From assembly GCF_037963145.1 (NCBI RefSeq), contig NZ_CP150144.1, positions 496,001-560,000 on the forward strand: a stretch of DNA of 64,000 nucleotides, in the 5' to 3' direction. The position numbers were made by a program, and so were the translations under genes. Shown piece after piece: positions 43,493 to 52,594 of the stretch. Origin of the DNA: Oceanobacillus sp. FSL K6-2867 (GTDB taxonomy: Bacteria; Bacillota; Bacilli; Bacillales; Amphibacillaceae). Each line of letters opens with the position of its first letter. Position 1 is the stretch's first letter. The notes beneath the pieces are model-generated. The model was not told the origin of the DNA, did no database searches, and saw nothing but the letters and a program-made list of their open reading frames with translations.

Positions 43493-44938
43493 ATGAAGGA
43501 AAGTCAACTGGTTACACTGGATGCAACATCAATAGCAGATGCAATTCAAAATAATCAAGTTACAAGCAAGGAAGTAGTTTCAACATATATTACCCATATT
43601 TTAAACACAAACCCTAGCATCAATGCGATGGTTGAGGATCGATTTGATGCTGCTCTGCATGAAGCTGACGAATTGGATGAAATGCTTGCTAGAGGAGAAG
43701 TAAAGGGGCCGCTTCATGGTGTACCGATATCGGTAAAGGAATCACTTAACGTGGCAGAAATGAAAACGACAGGCGGTTTAGAACACCGGCAGGATTTAAT
43801 ATCCAGAGAAGATGCTGAAGTCATTGGACGCTTAAAGGATGCTGGTGCTATCATTTTAGGTAAGACAAATACGCCTGCACTTTGCTTTTGTCAAGAAACA
43901 GAAAATAAATTATATGGCAGAACAAATAATCCTTGGAATCTAAATAGAACAGCCGGCGGTTCTTCAGGAGGAGAAGGTGCTCTACTTGCAGTAGGTGGGG
44001 CTGCTGCAGGTATTGGCTCAGACATTGGCGGGTCAATTCGTTTCCCTGCACACTTTAATGGCATTATTGGTTTCAAACCTGGAATGTTCACCATTTCCAA
44101 TGATGGTCATTTTCCAGCTGTAATGCATGAGCTCCAAGCCCGCATGCTAACAGTTGGACCAATGGGGAAATCTGTGCAAGATATGCGGATGCTTTATAAG
44201 GTCCTTTCTGGAATACCATTGGAACAAAAGCCTTTAAATCGATTCCGCATGGAAATTTTACCAAATACAATTGGTTATCCATTATCTGAAAAAACAAAAC
44301 AAATACTTAACCAAACCGAGTTTTTTCTTAAAAAAACGTTCTCCACGAAACAATCTATTCCTCCCTATTTTAAAGACAGTGCTCTCATTTGGCAGGAAAT
44401 TTTGTCAATGGAAGGAAGTAAATTGATTGAGCAAGAGGCATATAACAATGATAGATCGAATGTGTACACCTCTTTCCTAAAGGAAAAATTAACACAGCGT
44501 ACAAAGGTACATCCATACCTTTCCTGGGCGATTATGGGGGCAAAAATGTTTCGCCCTTCAAGAAAGCGCATTCGTGAAATTGAATCAATTATCGAACAAG
44601 GCGATGAATTATTAAAAACGTATTTAATGAATCGACTGCTTATTTTTCCGGTTTACCATTCGGGGGCGCTTGCACACGGTCAGGTATTCAAGGAAATATT
44701 CTCGATTCGAAAAACTTTTCTGCAGTATATGCCCTATGTAGCCTATGCAAATGTGTGGGGACTGCCTGCTTTAACCATTCCTGTTGGAACCGATGAAAAT
44801 AATATGCCAATTAGTATTCAAATCATGAGCTCCACAGGTAATGAAGACGCTATATTCCGCCTGGGCAGATTGATTGAAAAGAAATTTAGAGGTTATGTGC
44901 ATTGCACAAATGAGATAGCAGAACAGTCATCCATGTAA
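43493..44938 (+). CDS. Amidase-signature family hydrolase
   Basis: 481 residues. The Ser-cisSer-Lys triad is visible: Lys in GVPISVKESLNV (about 82), cis-Ser in GGSSGGEGALLAVGG (about 157) and the nucleophilic Ser in IGSDIGGSIRFPAHFNG (about 181). The C-terminal YANVWGLPALTIPVGTDENNMPISIQIM closes the fold. It differs from GatA in length and context, so it is an amidase of unknown substrate. GAGGGAAG precedes the ATG. It sits between yutE and a small gene. Confidence 0.88.
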   Translation: MKESQLVTLDATSIADAIQNNQVTSKEVVSTYITHILNTNPSINAMVEDRFDAALHEADELDEMLARGEVKGPLHGVPISVKESLNVAEMKTTGGLEHRQDLISREDAEVIGRLKDAGAIILGKTNTPALCFCQETENKLYGRTNNPWNLNRTAGGSSGGEGALLAVGGAAAGIGSDIGGSIRFPAHFNGIIGFKPGMFTISNDGHFPAVMHELQARMLTVGPMGKSVQDMRMLYKVLSGIPLEQKPLNRFRMEILPNTIGYPLSEKTKQILNQTEFFLKKTFSTKQSIPPYFKDSALIWQEILSMEGSKLIEQEAYNNDRSNVYTSFLKEKLTQRTKVHPYLSWAIMGAKMFRPSRKRIREIESIIEQGDELLKTYLMNRLLIFPVYHSGALAHGQVFKEIFSIRKTFLQYMPYVAYANVWGLPALTIPVGTDENNMPISIQIMSSTGNEDAIFRLGRLIEKKFRGYVHCTNEIAEQSSM

Positions 44939-45055
44939 TGGGGATGACTATGCTTTCTATGCTTTGCTCTATTTTTCATCGAATAGGATCCAATTATTGA
45001 CGAATACTACTTCTAAACAAAACATCATTCAAAATGCGGAAAGAAGTGGAGAATA

Positions 45056-45331
45056 ATGAAAAAGAAAAGAGAAAAGCATTTTTCTGATTTTCCAAATGTA
45101 GACCAGCAACGCAATCAATTAATACCAGAGGAATTTCCGGAAGGACCATTTGGTTCAGCAATTAATAATTACGAAAAAGTTTCGAGTAAATCTGAGCCAT
45201 GGGGTGAAGGACAGTATCGTACGAGTGCATTTACTTTTCCCGATAAAAACCAGCATGCAGGCATTCCCAGACAAGTGGATGGATCACACCCGACACATGA
45301 TGAGTCTGAGTTAGAAGACAACGAAAGGTAG
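45056..45331 (+). CDS. Small hydrophilic conserved Bacillaceae-type protein
   Basis: 91 residues starting MKKKREKHFSDFPNVDQQRNQL. It has the segments IPEEFPEGPFGSAINN and a C-terminal PRQVDGSHPTHDESELED, resembling small 'cytosolic' proteins of Bacillaceae whose function is unknown. No membrane segment, no cysteines. AAGTGGAG lies upstream of the ATG. It is convergent with yutD. Confidence 0.75.
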   Translation: MKKKREKHFSDFPNVDQQRNQLIPEEFPEGPFGSAINNYEKVSSKSEPWGEGQYRTSAFTFPDKNQHAGIPRQVDGSHPTHDESELEDNER

Positions 45332-45358
45332 CAGCTCAAGCGTATGAACTGCTACCTT

Positions 45359-45634
45359 TTAATTATGTACTTTCTTCAACACAAAATAGGCGCATCCAAA
45401 ATTACAGTATTCAAATAAATAATCATCTAACGCACTTATTTTTGATTCAATTGAGGCTTTTGCATTTCTATCCTTGTAAAATCCTTTTAATCTAAGCTGC
45501 TCATAGCCCCAGTCTCCTACAATGTAATCATATTTAGCTAATATTTCGGAATAGCGATCCTTAATTGCTTCCTCTTGAAAGCCATCCCTTATATTTTCTA
45601 TAATTTCATAGCTCTTACCGTTCAATTCAATCAA
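45359..45634 (-). CDS. yutD: YutD family protein (DUF1027)
   Basis: About 91 residues. The core ILAKYDYIVGDWGYEQLRLKGFY and the C-terminus YLFEYCNFGCAYFVLKKV are diagnostic of YutD. The start is uncertain: the frame is open to 45661, but GGGGTGA suggests a TTG at 45634 or GTG at 45643. Function unknown. Convergent with the preceding small gene and divergent from yutC. Confidence 0.88.
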   Translation of the reverse strand: MIELNGKSYEIIENIRDGFQEEAIKDRYSEILAKYDYIVGDWGYEQLRLKGFYKDRNAKASIESKISALDDYLFEYCNFGCAYFVLKKVHN

Positions 45635-45784
45635 ACGATTCACCCCACTTTTCCTGCACATCTATATTGCTTCTAGTTTACCATACGTTTCGATATAGAA
45701 ACCAGAAATATTTACATGCATTTTTTTCGCCGTTTTAAAGAAACTAGAACTAATCAATCTAAATGCAGGAGGCAGAAGAAAAAC

Positions 45785-46345
45785 ATGAAAGCAATTCTTG
45801 TTATAATGCTTATGATGACATCGATCCTTGTTGGTTGTACAACATTTGACAACTCAGAAGGTGAACGTGAAGAAATACTTGATGAGTTGGATCCTACAAG
45901 AAATACGCCAGAACCTACAGATGATGAGCTTAGCTCGAAGCTGGGGTATGTGCGATACACAAAGGATCAATTAAACAACGAAACAGAAAACAGTGAACAA
46001 CAGCTCACGATTGATCGAAATGAAATGGCTGACATGATTACGAAAATTATTCTTCGGAATGATGGTTTTGAAGAAGTTGCAACACTTGTTACAGATAAGG
46101 AAGTTTTAATTGCGTATCAAAGAAACGAAGATCTATCCGCTGAGGAAGCTGCAAATGTAAGCAAAAAAACTGCTGTATCAATCATGCCAGGCTATTTTAA
46201 TATACATGTTTCGGATAATGAGACACTCATGCAGGATATTCAAAGTCTGCATCGTTCCACATCGGAAAATCGAAATTATGATAACACGATAAACGCTATT
46301 ATAAAAGAAATGGAAAAAACACCAAATATTGACGCAGTGGAATAG
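45785..46345 (+). CDS. yutC: YhcN/YlaJ-family sporulation lipoprotein (YutC)
   Basis: 186 residues from the ATG at 45785, which has GCAGGAGG upstream. The signal peptide ends in the lipobox LVGC (Cys18). The middle part is acidic and threonine-rich; the C-terminal domain contains LLTDKEVLIAY-like VTDKEVLIAYQRNEDLSAEEAANVSKKTAVSIMPGYFNIHVSDNE, typical of YhcN/YlaJ-type spore lipoproteins. The longer frame from 45716 lacks a signal peptide. It is followed 36 bases later by lytH, and both are spore-linked, so a shared transcript is likely. Confidence 0.88.
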   Translation: MKAILVIMLMMTSILVGCTTFDNSEGEREEILDELDPTRNTPEPTDDELSSKLGYVRYTKDQLNNETENSEQQLTIDRNEMADMITKIILRNDGFEEVATLVTDKEVLIAYQRNEDLSAEEAANVSKKTAVSIMPGYFNIHVSDNETLMQDIQSLHRSTSENRNYDNTINAIIKEMEKTPNIDAVE

Positions 46346-46381
46346 TCTTTAATCAATAACAAAATTTAGGAGGTGAATACA

Positions 46382-47350
46382 TTGACGAACAAGCTTAGCT
46401 TCTCCATTATTATCATTGTTCTCTTTTTCTTGCACACTAACGCTGTCTATGCGAAGGAAGAAACATCTATTTATGACAAACGAATGGCACTTTTTAAAAA
46501 GACCGAAGCATTAACACAAATCCCTTGGTACTATTTTGCCGCCATTGATAACTATGAACGAAACATAAAAAACAGTGATGAGCCTGAACAGGTAATTTCA
46601 ATAGAATTCCCTTCTGAATTATGGTTTGGACCAGGAAACAGCTCAAAAATAACGGACGAAGCTATTATCATCACTTTTGATGGCAAAGGAAAAGACGGAA
46701 ATGGTGATGGTAAGGCAGATCCAGCAAATGAAGAAGATATTCTTTATACGATGGCAATGCTAATTTCAGAATATGGGGCTGCCAAAGATGACATTAAAAT
46801 CGCATTGTGGAATCATTATCAGCGAGATTTAACCGTTCAAACGATCATGAATACTGCAAAGGTTTTCGAAACGTTCCAGGATATCAATTTAACGGACCGA
46901 GATTTCCCAGTATCGACCAAGCATAATTACAGCTATCGTAACACGTGGGGGGACCGTAGAGGTTTTGGCGGACTGCGCATTCATGAAGGTACGGATATCT
47001 TTGCGAATTATGGTGTCCCTGTTCATTCAACAACGTATGGTGTGATAGAAATGATGGGCTGGAATTTATATGGTGGATGGCGCATCGGAATCCGTGATAT
47101 TTTTAATATTTATCATTATTACGCGCATATGAGCGGTTATGACGATAATATCAAGCTTGGCCAAGTTGTAAAGCCTGGGGATGTCCTAGGCAGTGTCGGT
47201 TCAACAGGATATGGACCACCAGGAACATCTGGAAAGTTTCCGCCTCATTTGCACTACGGAATGTATAAAGATAACGGGTACAGTGAATGGTCCTTTGACC
47301 CCTACCCTTACCTTCGAAAATGGGAACGCATGTCTGAAGATAAAGAATAG
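46382..47350 (+). CDS. lytH: M23-family L-Ala-D-Glu peptidase LytH (YunA)
   Basis: 322 residues from a TTG at 46382, placed behind AGGAGGTGA; the GTG at 46373 overlaps that site. An N-terminal signal peptide (about 1-26) leads to a long N-terminal domain and the LytM/M23 domain: GLRIHEGTDIFANYGVPVHSTTYG (His and Asp zinc ligands), and PPHLHYGMYKDN (the HxH motif), with YHYYAHMSG between. In B. subtilis LytH trims peptide side chains in sporulation. It is the second gene of the yutC-lytH pair. Confidence 0.93.
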   Translation: MTNKLSFSIIIIVLFFLHTNAVYAKEETSIYDKRMALFKKTEALTQIPWYYFAAIDNYERNIKNSDEPEQVISIEFPSELWFGPGNSSKITDEAIIITFDGKGKDGNGDGKADPANEEDILYTMAMLISEYGAAKDDIKIALWNHYQRDLTVQTIMNTAKVFETFQDINLTDRDFPVSTKHNYSYRNTWGDRRGFGGLRIHEGTDIFANYGVPVHSTTYGVIEMMGWNLYGGWRIGIRDIFNIYHYYAHMSGYDDNIKLGQVVKPGDVLGSVGSTGYGPPGTSGKFPPHLHYGMYKDNGYSEWSFDPYPYLRKWERMSEDKE

Positions 47351-47370
47351 GTGACAGGTCGAAGCACAAT

Positions 47371-47409
47371 AAAGGAGTCGTTACCCGAAATGGTAACGAC
47401 CCTTTATAA
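47371..47409. terminator. Hairpin between lytH and metS-like genes
   Basis: Perfect 9-bp stem GTCGTTACC/GGTAACGAC in the convergent gap, with modest T content after it on either strand. Confidence 0.65.
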
Positions 47410-47414
47410 AAAGT

Positions 47415-47522
47415 TTATTCCGCTTGCTTTGATTTTCTCATCGCATTCCACACGCTTGCAATCAGGCCGCCCCAAATAATTATCATCCCAATTAACATTA
47501 CAGCAATCGATGCACCACTCAT
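47415..47522 (-). CDS. 35-residue MetS-like subunit of the NSS transporter
   Basis: MSGASIAVMLIGMIIIWGGLIASVWNAMRKSKQAE: one membrane helix and a basic tail. The ATG overlaps the stop of the NSS transporter gene (ATGA), with translational coupling likely. This is the pattern of MetS, the small subunit needed by MetP-type methionine/alanine importers. The motif MLxGMxxxWGGLxxS is typical for this family. Confidence 0.85.
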   Translation of the reverse strand: MSGASIAVMLIGMIIIWGGLIASVWNAMRKSKQAE

Positions 47523-49063
47523 TCGTTGTCCTCCCCTTTCTCTTCGACTCCTTCAGCAGGTGCTGAATGCCTCCATTTAATTAACGACATGACAATACCA
47601 ATAACGAGCGCTCCTATGGCAACTGACCAGCCGCCAAATAAAATGAATGCATTGGAATACCCTTCATAATTGCCTGTTTCCGTTCCGAATTCCTTTAATA
47701 AGTTTTGCTTAAACAGACCATACATCATATAACCCATAACAATCGGCGTGATAACTCCCAGGCTTATCGTCCACCAAGATCCGAGATGAATATCTGAAAT
47801 ACTATCTGCATGGTTTTTAAACATCATTACTTTACGAAGAATCCAAGCAATTAAAACAACCTCAACCAACCCGAGCATTGCCACACCAAATTGATTTACA
47901 AAATAATCGGCTACATCCAGGAAGAACAAGCCGCCTTGTGTAGCAAACAGCAGCGAGATAACAGCGGCTATTCCACCACCAATGAGGACTGCTTTTTTCC
48001 TGGAAATTTGAAACTTATCTGCCAAACCAGACACATATGTCTCTGTGATCGATATTAAAGAGGTTAATCCAGCTAACATTAACGAAACGAAGAATAATAC
48101 TCCAAATAATTCATTAAAGGCAGTGAATTCATTAATGATTGCCGGAAATGCAACGAATGCCAAGCCCACACCGCCACTTACGACTTCATTAATCGGCAGG
48201 CCTGACTGTAATGCCATAAATCCTAAAATACCGAACACACCAATTCCTGCTAACAATTCAAACCCAGAGTTTGCAAAACCTACGATAAAAGCGTTATTTG
48301 TAATGTCCGATTTCTTTGGCAGATAACTAGCGTAAGTAATCATAATGGCAAACGCAATTGATAAACTAAAGAAAATTTGACCATAAGCAGCAATCCAGAC
48401 ATCCGGAGAGAAAATTTGCTTGAAATCCGGAGCAAAAAATGCATCCAATCCCTGCATAGCGCCTGGAAGAGTTATTGCTCGAATTACAATTATGAGGAAT
48501 ATAATGACTAATGCGGGAATAAAAATGCGGTTTGCTATTTCAATTCCTTTTTTAACACCTTTAAATAAGATTCCTAATACCAACGCCCAGACAATTATCA
48601 AAGGAATAAGTACCCCAGGAACTAAATTCCCTATTTGACCAGGTACTTCTGCTAAATTTAAATAATCACCATATAGAAACCCTTGCGTATCCTCTCCCCA
48701 TCCTAAATTGAAGGAAAAAACAGAATACGATATGGCCCAGGCAACAATTACCGAATAATAGGTTGATATGATGAATGCTACTGCAACTCCCCACCAGCCA
48801 ACCCACTCTGTTTTCTTATGCATGCGTCTAAACGTTAATGGCGCAGATCCGCGATACTTGTGTCCTATTGTAAACTCCAGTATCAAAATCGGAATCCCAG
48901 CGGTAAGCAAGGCAAACAGATAAGGAATTAAAAATGCACCACCGCCATTTTCATAGGCAACTGCCGGAAAACGCCAAATGTTCCCCAAGCCGATAGCTGA
49001 TCCGACTGCAGCCAAAATAAATCCTGCCCTTGTTCCCCATTGTGAACGTGTTTCCATGTCCAA
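47519..49063 (-). CDS. NSS-family sodium-dependent transporter (MetP-like)
   Basis: 514 residues with twelve membrane segments. It begins QWGTRAGFILAAVGSAIGLGNIWRFPAVAYENGGGAFLIPYL, the NSS signature that forms the Na+ and substrate site in LeuT-like proteins. A charged tail ends the protein. The MetS-like gene that overlaps its stop suggests methionine/alanine import rather than tryptophan or tyrosine, but this is inference. Its upstream region carries copy B of the dispersed element. Confidence 0.93.
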   Translation of the reverse strand: MDMETRSQWGTRAGFILAAVGSAIGLGNIWRFPAVAYENGGGAFLIPYLFALLTAGIPILILEFTIGHKYRGSAPLTFRRMHKKTEWVGWWGVAVAFIISTYYSVIVAWAISYSVFSFNLGWGEDTQGFLYGDYLNLAEVPGQIGNLVPGVLIPLIIVWALVLGILFKGVKKGIEIANRIFIPALVIIFLIIVIRAITLPGAMQGLDAFFAPDFKQIFSPDVWIAAYGQIFFSLSIAFAIMITYASYLPKKSDITNNAFIVGFANSGFELLAGIGVFGILGFMALQSGLPINEVVSGGVGLAFVAFPAIINEFTAFNELFGVLFFVSLMLAGLTSLISITETYVSGLADKFQISRKKAVLIGGGIAAVISLLFATQGGLFFLDVADYFVNQFGVAMLGLVEVVLIAWILRKVMMFKNHADSISDIHLGSWWTISLGVITPIVMGYMMYGLFKQNLLKEFGTETGNYEGYSNAFILFGGWSVAIGALVIGIVMSLIKWRHSAPAEGVEEKGEDNE

Positions 49064-49297
49064 ACCTCCCCTTTCTTTTCATACAAGCCTTATATTATTT
49101 ATATTAGGAAGGTTCATAATAATTACTTTTTTCTGTTGAATTTATCACGTATATAACCTTATTCATAAATGAATCCTTTTTTCCTCTTATATGTAGTTAT
49201 AATTGCTCACAGGCTTTTTTCATAATAAGTAAATCACTGGCGTGCAGTATATATTTAGAAAACCAGGCACTTGGTAAAGGTATTAAGACGTTCTTTA
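49064..49297. other. Leader and promoter region of the NSS transporter
   Basis: No gene seen. AT-rich sequence; the ribosome site GGGGAGG precedes the transporter start. Copy B of the dispersed element lies at its right edge. Confidence 0.4.
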
Positions 49298-49380
49298 CTT
49301 TCTTAGAAGCTTCTGACTTGGAGCGAAGACTTTTAGACGAATGCCTATGTTTCGTTTATGCAGAAAAGAAAGTTTTATAT
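49298..49380 (+). repeat. Dispersed element, copy B (between nhaC and the NSS transporter)
   Basis: Blocks CTTTCTTAGA (49298-49307), CTTTTAGACGAAT (49330-49342), CCTATGT (ending 49350) and AAGAAAGTTTTATAT (ending 49380) match copies A and C in order. On the minus strand it follows the nhaC terminator and lies upstream of the transporter. Confidence 0.5.
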
Positions 49381-49391
49381 TTTTTTATCCG

Positions 49392-49435
49392 CAAAAAAAA
49401 GATGTGTCATGACATAGCTGCCACAACACATCTTA
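49392..49435 (-). terminator. Terminator after the NhaC antiporter gene
   Basis: AGATGTGT pairs with ACACATCT; on the minus strand eight T follow. Confidence 0.8.
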
Positions 49436-49442
49436 TAATAAT

Positions 49443-50999
49443 CTATTTCGCAGATTTATTTTTTAAAACAGTTTGAAATATAAATACAATCCCAATAAGG
49501 AACACAAGTGAAACTGCTAAGGAAAGAAAAACTTGTTCTGTCAATCCAAGCAGTAAAAATCCAAGTATCGCTACAACTGCAGCAAGTACCGCATATGGTA
49601 ACTGCGTTAAAACGTGATCGATATGATTTGCTCCTGCACCTGTTGAAGACAATATCGTTGTATCAGAAATAGGTGAGCAATGATCACCAAACACAGCACC
49701 GGCTAGCACTGCTGCTAATGCTGGCAGTAATAGCTCGACATTCGTATTGCTCATTACTTCTGCCGCAATTGGCAGCATGATACCAAAAGTCCCCCAAGAA
49801 GACCCTGTAGACAATGCCATAACAGCTGCAATAACAAAGAATATTAACGGTAAATAGCCAGCACTGATAGAAGAGTTATTAACCAAATTGGCTAAATATG
49901 TCCCGGTTTCCAACGTGCTGATTATCGAACCAATCATCCAAGCTAGCACGAGAATGTATATGGCTGGCAGCATCGTTTTTATTCCTTCGACGAATATTTT
50001 AGCAACATTCGCCTTTGGCTTTCTTTGAATAAGGTGGAAAATAAGTGCGGTAAGCACTGCTGAAATACCACCTATTGCTAACGATAAATTAACATTTGTA
50101 TTCGCAAAGGCATCGAGAATCGTCGCTTTACCCTCAGTGGCAGCAATACCTGTTGTGATCATCGCTATAATGGTTGCTGCAAAAAGAACGAATATTGGTA
50201 TAAACAAATGATATACCTTTCCGTTTTGATTCGGCTTAAATACATCGCCTAAATCTCCCGCAACCGTGTCTTGTTCAGGATTTAAAAGCTCACCCGTTTC
50301 CATTGCACGTTTTTCATGTGTACGCATTGGGCCAATATTAAACTGAAAATATGCCACAACAAATACGAGTATTATGGCTGATAGTGCATAAAAATTCATA
50401 GGTATCATCCAGATGAATGCCTCGATAGGCTGATATTCTGTGATTCCATTGGCAGCAAATAATCCACCAAGTATCCCAATAATATAAGCTCCCCAGCTTG
50501 AAATAGGAGATATTACCGTTATCGGTGCAGATGTTGAATCAATATAATAAGCAAGTTTTGCACGGGAGACTTTATGACGGTCCGTCAGCGGTCTTGCAAT
50601 TTGACCAACTGCCAAGCTGTTAAAATAATCATCAATAAAAATAATTAATCCTAAAACACCGGTCATAACTTGGGCTCCTGCACGCGTTTTAACACGTTTC
50701 ATCATCCATTCACCAAACGCTCTGCTCCCCCCGGAAGCTTGTAAAAAGGCCGTCATCATTCCTAATAATAATAAAAACCCAATCAACAGGAGGTTCCCCG
50801 TATTTAGCGCTCCCTCTGAAATAAAAATTTCATAAAATACAAGCCAAATTTCCTTCAGCGCCTGTAAGATATTAAAATCATGAATAAACAATGCACCAAT
50901 TACAATCCCTGATCCCAAGGACAATAAAATTTTTCTCGTCACGATCACGAGCACCAGCATTATTAGTGCTGGAATAATTGAATAAATCGTTCCTTCCAT
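49443..50999 (-). CDS. NhaC-family Na+/H+ antiporter
   Basis: 518 residues with about twelve membrane helices. Family features include LGLIIFIDDYFNSLAVGQIARPLTDRHKVSRAKLAYYIDSTSAPITVISPISSWG (about 118-172) and GSSWGTFGIMLPIAAEV followed by GAVFGDHCSPISDTTILSSTGAG, the conserved half-site of NhaC-type exchangers. The likely job is Na+ extrusion and pH balance, fitting a halotolerant or alkaliphilic lifestyle. GGGGGGA lies upstream of the ATG. Confidence 0.92.
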   Translation of the reverse strand: MEGTIYSIIPALIMLVLVIVTRKILLSLGSGIVIGALFIHDFNILQALKEIWLVFYEIFISEGALNTGNLLLIGFLLLLGMMTAFLQASGGSRAFGEWMMKRVKTRAGAQVMTGVLGLIIFIDDYFNSLAVGQIARPLTDRHKVSRAKLAYYIDSTSAPITVISPISSWGAYIIGILGGLFAANGITEYQPIEAFIWMIPMNFYALSAIILVFVVAYFQFNIGPMRTHEKRAMETGELLNPEQDTVAGDLGDVFKPNQNGKVYHLFIPIFVLFAATIIAMITTGIAATEGKATILDAFANTNVNLSLAIGGISAVLTALIFHLIQRKPKANVAKIFVEGIKTMLPAIYILVLAWMIGSIISTLETGTYLANLVNNSSISAGYLPLIFFVIAAVMALSTGSSWGTFGIMLPIAAEVMSNTNVELLLPALAAVLAGAVFGDHCSPISDTTILSSTGAGANHIDHVLTQLPYAVLAAVVAILGFLLLGLTEQVFLSLAVSLVFLIGIVFIFQTVLKNKSAK

Positions 51000-51392
51000 T
51001 GTAGTCCCCCCAATAATTTGATAATTGATGTATATTAGAACTAAATGAATTTATTACGAAATGTGGTCGACTGGATATATTTGTTATTGACTTTAAAAAG
51101 CAACAAAAAAACAATGACAGAAAATAACCATCATTGTTTTTTACAATATACGTTATCCTCCATTTCGATCAGTAGTTCTCCATGCACATCGTTTTAAGCA
51201 TGACAGTACATCTCTTGTTCAAAGATATACCAGCAAATAATAAGTTCGACCCTTATTACGCTTCGGCAAATACCCCTTTCATCAACTATCATCGTTGTCA
51301 TTCTCCAGTTGATTACTGATAATATTTGCGCCTCTACCTCACCGATCTGATAAGGTTTATTATTCAGTTACTTAACATACTATACTAGACTT
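51000..51392. other. Intergenic region between nhaC and yunB
   Basis: No gene seen. A terminator for yunB (51106-51143) is present and the nhaC promoter should lie to its left. Confidence 0.4.
51106..51143 (-). terminator. Terminator after yunB
   Basis: Perfect 10-bp stem AAAACAATGA/TCATTGTTTT with a 13-base loop and flanking A and T runs. Confidence 0.8.
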
Positions 51393-52169
51393 TTAGTTAT
51401 TCTGCAAGTCGTCTTTTGGAACAGAAATTGAAGGGCCGTCACTGCCGCCTCCATAAAAATCTGGAACCTTGCCCATAATCGCTCCGCCATCCAGATAAAT
51501 CTCCGTATTGACAGTTGTTACTTCTGTTGTAAATGGAATGACAATCTGAACATCGGCTTCCACATTAAGATATAAGGACACCCAAGCACCATTAATACCA
51601 AATTCCTCCACTTCACGCACTATATTCGTTCGAACATTTCCAACCACTTCTAAGTTTATTGGTATTTTCGGCCCTAGGTTAGAAAGTACTGTATTTCCTG
51701 TAACCTGACCTAAAGGTATTTCAACTAATGTTGGATCCTGTTTTGCCAGATCCTCGGCACCATCATTATATTCATATGGCTCTTGTAACGGGTCCTCAAA
51801 TTCAAGCGGGTCCCCGCGATTCACATTAATGAAAAATTCCTCAACCCGGTCTGTTGCAACTCGATTGATTTCACTGATAACAGAGGAATTCCAATTGTAT
51901 GTTGCAATCTGCCCCTCATTATCGTAAGTAATGTTCAGCATGTCTTCAAAGCTATAATCCTCAACATATCGAACAGCTGAATTGATCGCCCTTGTTGCAA
52001 ACTCATCTAATTTTACAGTTGCTGTTTCAATTAAAACCGGTTCAATTCGTTTGTCAATTAATCGAATGCTTAAAAATATACAGACCACAAAGATAATCAT
52101 CGTTATAATTAAAATTTGCTTCCCTGGAGGCAATGCTGTTCTTTTGCGAAAACGTTTCCTGTGTCTCAA
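51393..52169 (-). CDS. yunB: Sporulation protein YunB
   Basis: 258 residues. A basic N-terminus (RHRKRFRKRTALPPG) and one membrane helix (about 19-39) are followed by an extracytoplasmic domain with VNRGDPLEFEDP, LGPKIPINLEVVGNVRTNIVREVEEFGINGAWVSLYLNVEADVQIVIPF and GGAIMGKVPDFYGG. This architecture matches YunB, a sigma-E-controlled spore-formation protein of unknown mechanism in B. subtilis. It is separated from yunC by a terminator, unlike a tight operon. Confidence 0.9.
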   Translation of the reverse strand: MRHRKRFRKRTALPPGKQILIITMIIFVVCIFLSIRLIDKRIEPVLIETATVKLDEFATRAINSAVRYVEDYSFEDMLNITYDNEGQIATYNWNSSVISEINRVATDRVEEFFINVNRGDPLEFEDPLQEPYEYNDGAEDLAKQDPTLVEIPLGQVTGNTVLSNLGPKIPINLEVVGNVRTNIVREVEEFGINGAWVSLYLNVEADVQIVIPFTTEVTTVNTEIYLDGGAIMGKVPDFYGGGSDGPSISVPKDDLQNN

Positions 52170-52242
52170 CTCAACCCCCCCCTCTGGAATAAATTTATGC
52201 TTGTTCCATTAGGGTTAGACTAGGTAAATTGAGAAGCATAAT

Positions 52243-52270
52243 AAAAATGCCTTCCAAATGGAAGACATTT
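52243..52270 (-). terminator. Terminator after yunC
   Basis: AAATGcCTTCC pairs with GGAAGaCATTT (one mismatch) around a 4-base loop; on the minus strand the T run TTTTTATT follows. Confidence 0.75.
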
Positions 52271-52277
52271 AACTTAA

Positions 52278-52586
52278 TCATGATATTTTTAATAAAGCTT
52301 CTTTTCCGGTCATACCTACTTCCCAGCCATACGCTTTAGAAGCATCTGTTATCTTCTGTAATGGAGCATTTAATAATTCATCGATTGTTCGTACGCCCAT
52401 CGCACGCCCCGCGATGACATTACGCTCCATTAGCTTTGGAACTTCATTAAAAATATCTACATCCAATGCAGCACACATAATATAGCCAATGTCATTGGAT
52501 ATCGTCAGCAAATTCGTTTTTGGAAGCTCAACACGTACTGCTGTAAAAATAATGCCGTCTACTTCAAGTGGATTCACCGTAATCAT
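52278..52586 (-). CDS. yunC: DUF1805 protein YunC
   Basis: 102 residues. Segments VELPKTNLLTISNDIGYIMCAALDVDIFNE (about 19-48) and ERNVIAGRAMGVRTIDELLNAPL (about 54-76) are the conserved DUF1805 core. The family has a compact alpha/beta fold, and its function is unknown. The gene lies after yunD, as in B. subtilis. Its ribosome binding site is buried in a perfect inverted repeat (52595-52638). Confidence 0.92.
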   Translation of the reverse strand: MITVNPLEVDGIIFTAVRVELPKTNLLTISNDIGYIMCAALDVDIFNEVPKLMERNVIAGRAMGVRTIDELLNAPLQKITDASKAYGWEVGMTGKEALLKIS

Positions 52587-52594
52587 AATGAAAT

